Under the pieces are notes generated by a model, which saw only the letters and a list, made by a program, of their open reading frames with translations, made no database searches and was not told the DNA's origin. Position numbers and translations under genes: made by a program. From positions 62,001 to 126,000 of the forward strand of contig DUBM01000021.1 in NCBI GenBank assembly GCA_012960305.1: DNA of 64,000 bases. The letters run 5' to 3'. This stretch comes from Gammaproteobacteria bacterium. Its GTDB lineage: Bacteria; Pseudomonadota; Gammaproteobacteria; Pseudomonadales; Pseudohongiellaceae. This document shows positions 63,590 through 64,000 of the stretch, one piece after another (positions within the stretch are counted from its first letter, which is position 1; each line of letters begins with the position of its first letter).

Positions 63590-64000
63590 TCAGAAACTGT
63601 AACGTAAACCTAAGAACGCTGCACGGGGCGCTCCGGCTCCAAGAAATATGGGAATATCCATTTCATCGAATAATGGTAATCCCAATTCTGAGGGTTCTTC
63701 GCCCAGCAGCCCAAAAGTTTCGAACTCTTCATCAAAAAGATTGTCAACTTTAGCGAATATCTCTAAATTTTCACTTAGTGAATAGCGCGCCCTTAGTCCT
63801 GTCACTGTGTATCCATCGACATCGTTTAACTGGTTTGATTCGTCACCACGAATTATCTGACTATCATTACTGGTAATGTCCAAGCCAAGATTTAATCCAT
63901 TGGCAAAGTCATAATCGAATGAAAGTTTAAACTGGTTTTGCGGAATGCCGGGAATCCTGTCGCCGCTCGTAACAAATATCTCACCTTCTTCGTCGGCAAA
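63590..64000 (-). CDS. TonB-dependent receptor, C-terminal part (runs off the window)
   Basis: The minus-strand frame is open from the window edge to a stop at 63590. The 136 visible residues are outer-membrane strands. They include GIPQNQFKLSFDYDFANG, then YTVTGLRARYSLSENLEIFAKVDNLFDEEF, the hallmark near-terminal motif of TonB-dependent receptors. The chain ends AAFLGLRYSF with the terminal Phe needed for barrel assembly. It is convergent with glpQ, the stops being 3 bases apart. The ligand cannot be inferred from this piece. Confidence 0.92.
   Translation of the reverse strand, partial: FADEEGEIFVTSGDRIPGIPQNQFKLSFDYDFANGLNLGLDITSNDSQIIRGDESNQLNDVDGYTVTGLRARYSLSENLEIFAKVDNLFDEEFETFGLLGEEPSELGLPLFDEMDIPIFLGAGAPRAAFLGLRYSF

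Noticed and set aside
1..64000. CRISPR arrays, prophage genes, complete insertion sequences, tRNA and rRNA genes
   Set aside because: I looked for direct repeats with spacers, transposase or integrase signatures, tRNA-like cloverleaf blocks and rRNA sequence, and found none.

Overview
The window looks like chromosomal DNA of an aerobic, probably marine, gammaproteobacterium. The support is the zapA-ssrS (6S RNA)-fau block facing pepP-ubiH and ubiI, a two-subunit gltBD glutamate synthase, SOS boxes of the gammaproteobacterial CTGT-N8-ACAG type, a TonB-dependent receptor, and many exported redox proteins and peptidases. Base composition is moderately AT-rich throughout. I see no prophage, insertion sequence, CRISPR array, tRNA or rRNA. 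I cannot name the genus from sequence alone.

Layout. 1-2767: tail of an unknown gene, then an overlapping pair coding an NqrB/RnfD-like membrane protein with a Sel1-like tail and a membrane-anchored FGE-like protein. 3026-6115 (minus): exported alpha/beta hydrolase, small cytochrome c, lipoprotein PQQ dehydrogenase. 6252-8827: AtaL-like SRPBCC protein, diheme cytochrome c, cytochrome c'. 9066-14921 (minus): ABC-2 exporter pair, D-aminoacylase-like amidohydrolase, M13 metallopeptidase. 15190-20647: two exported amidohydrolase-fold proteins, a membrane protein and a cytochrome b561. 20697-24176: threonine-synthase-like enzyme, glutathione transferase, class C beta-lactamase-fold hydrolase. 24480-25280: TorF-type porin behind a predicted sigma-54 promoter. 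25403-31138: SOS mutagenesis genes, with dnaE2 and imuAB convergent and each behind its own LexA box. 31340-38226: a 30-residue membrane peptide, fau, 6S RNA, zapA, a ZapB-like coiled coil, pepP, ubiH, DUF1499 lipoprotein, MaoC hydratase, ubiI. 38943-43972: small unknowns, an exported methyltransferase-like protein, an ABC exporter, a LysE transporter and a decayed reading frame. 44067-50109 (minus): gltB-gltD. 50810-56294: a five-gene operon behind a Fur-box-like site, coding a periplasmic molybdenum hydroxylase of PaoABC type plus a membrane cytochrome b and an unknown protein. 56411-64000: PLP enzyme of the D-cysteine desulfhydrase family, TolB-like propeller, an M1+M28+PDZ double peptidase, a 50-residue membrane protein, a periplasmic glycerophosphodiesterase and the end of a TonB-dependent receptor.

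How it fits together. The themes are periplasmic oxidation of organic substrates feeding cytochromes and quinones (PQQ dehydrogenase, molybdenum hydroxylase, cytochromes b and c), breakdown of peptides and D-amino-acid derivatives, nitrogen assimilation (gltBD, possibly the sigma-54 porin), ubiquinone synthesis and SOS mutagenesis. The least conventional parts are the molybdenum-hydroxylase/cytochrome b operon with its Fur-like site, the RnfD-like/FGE-like pair, the split SOS mutasome, and several short membrane-peptide genes.
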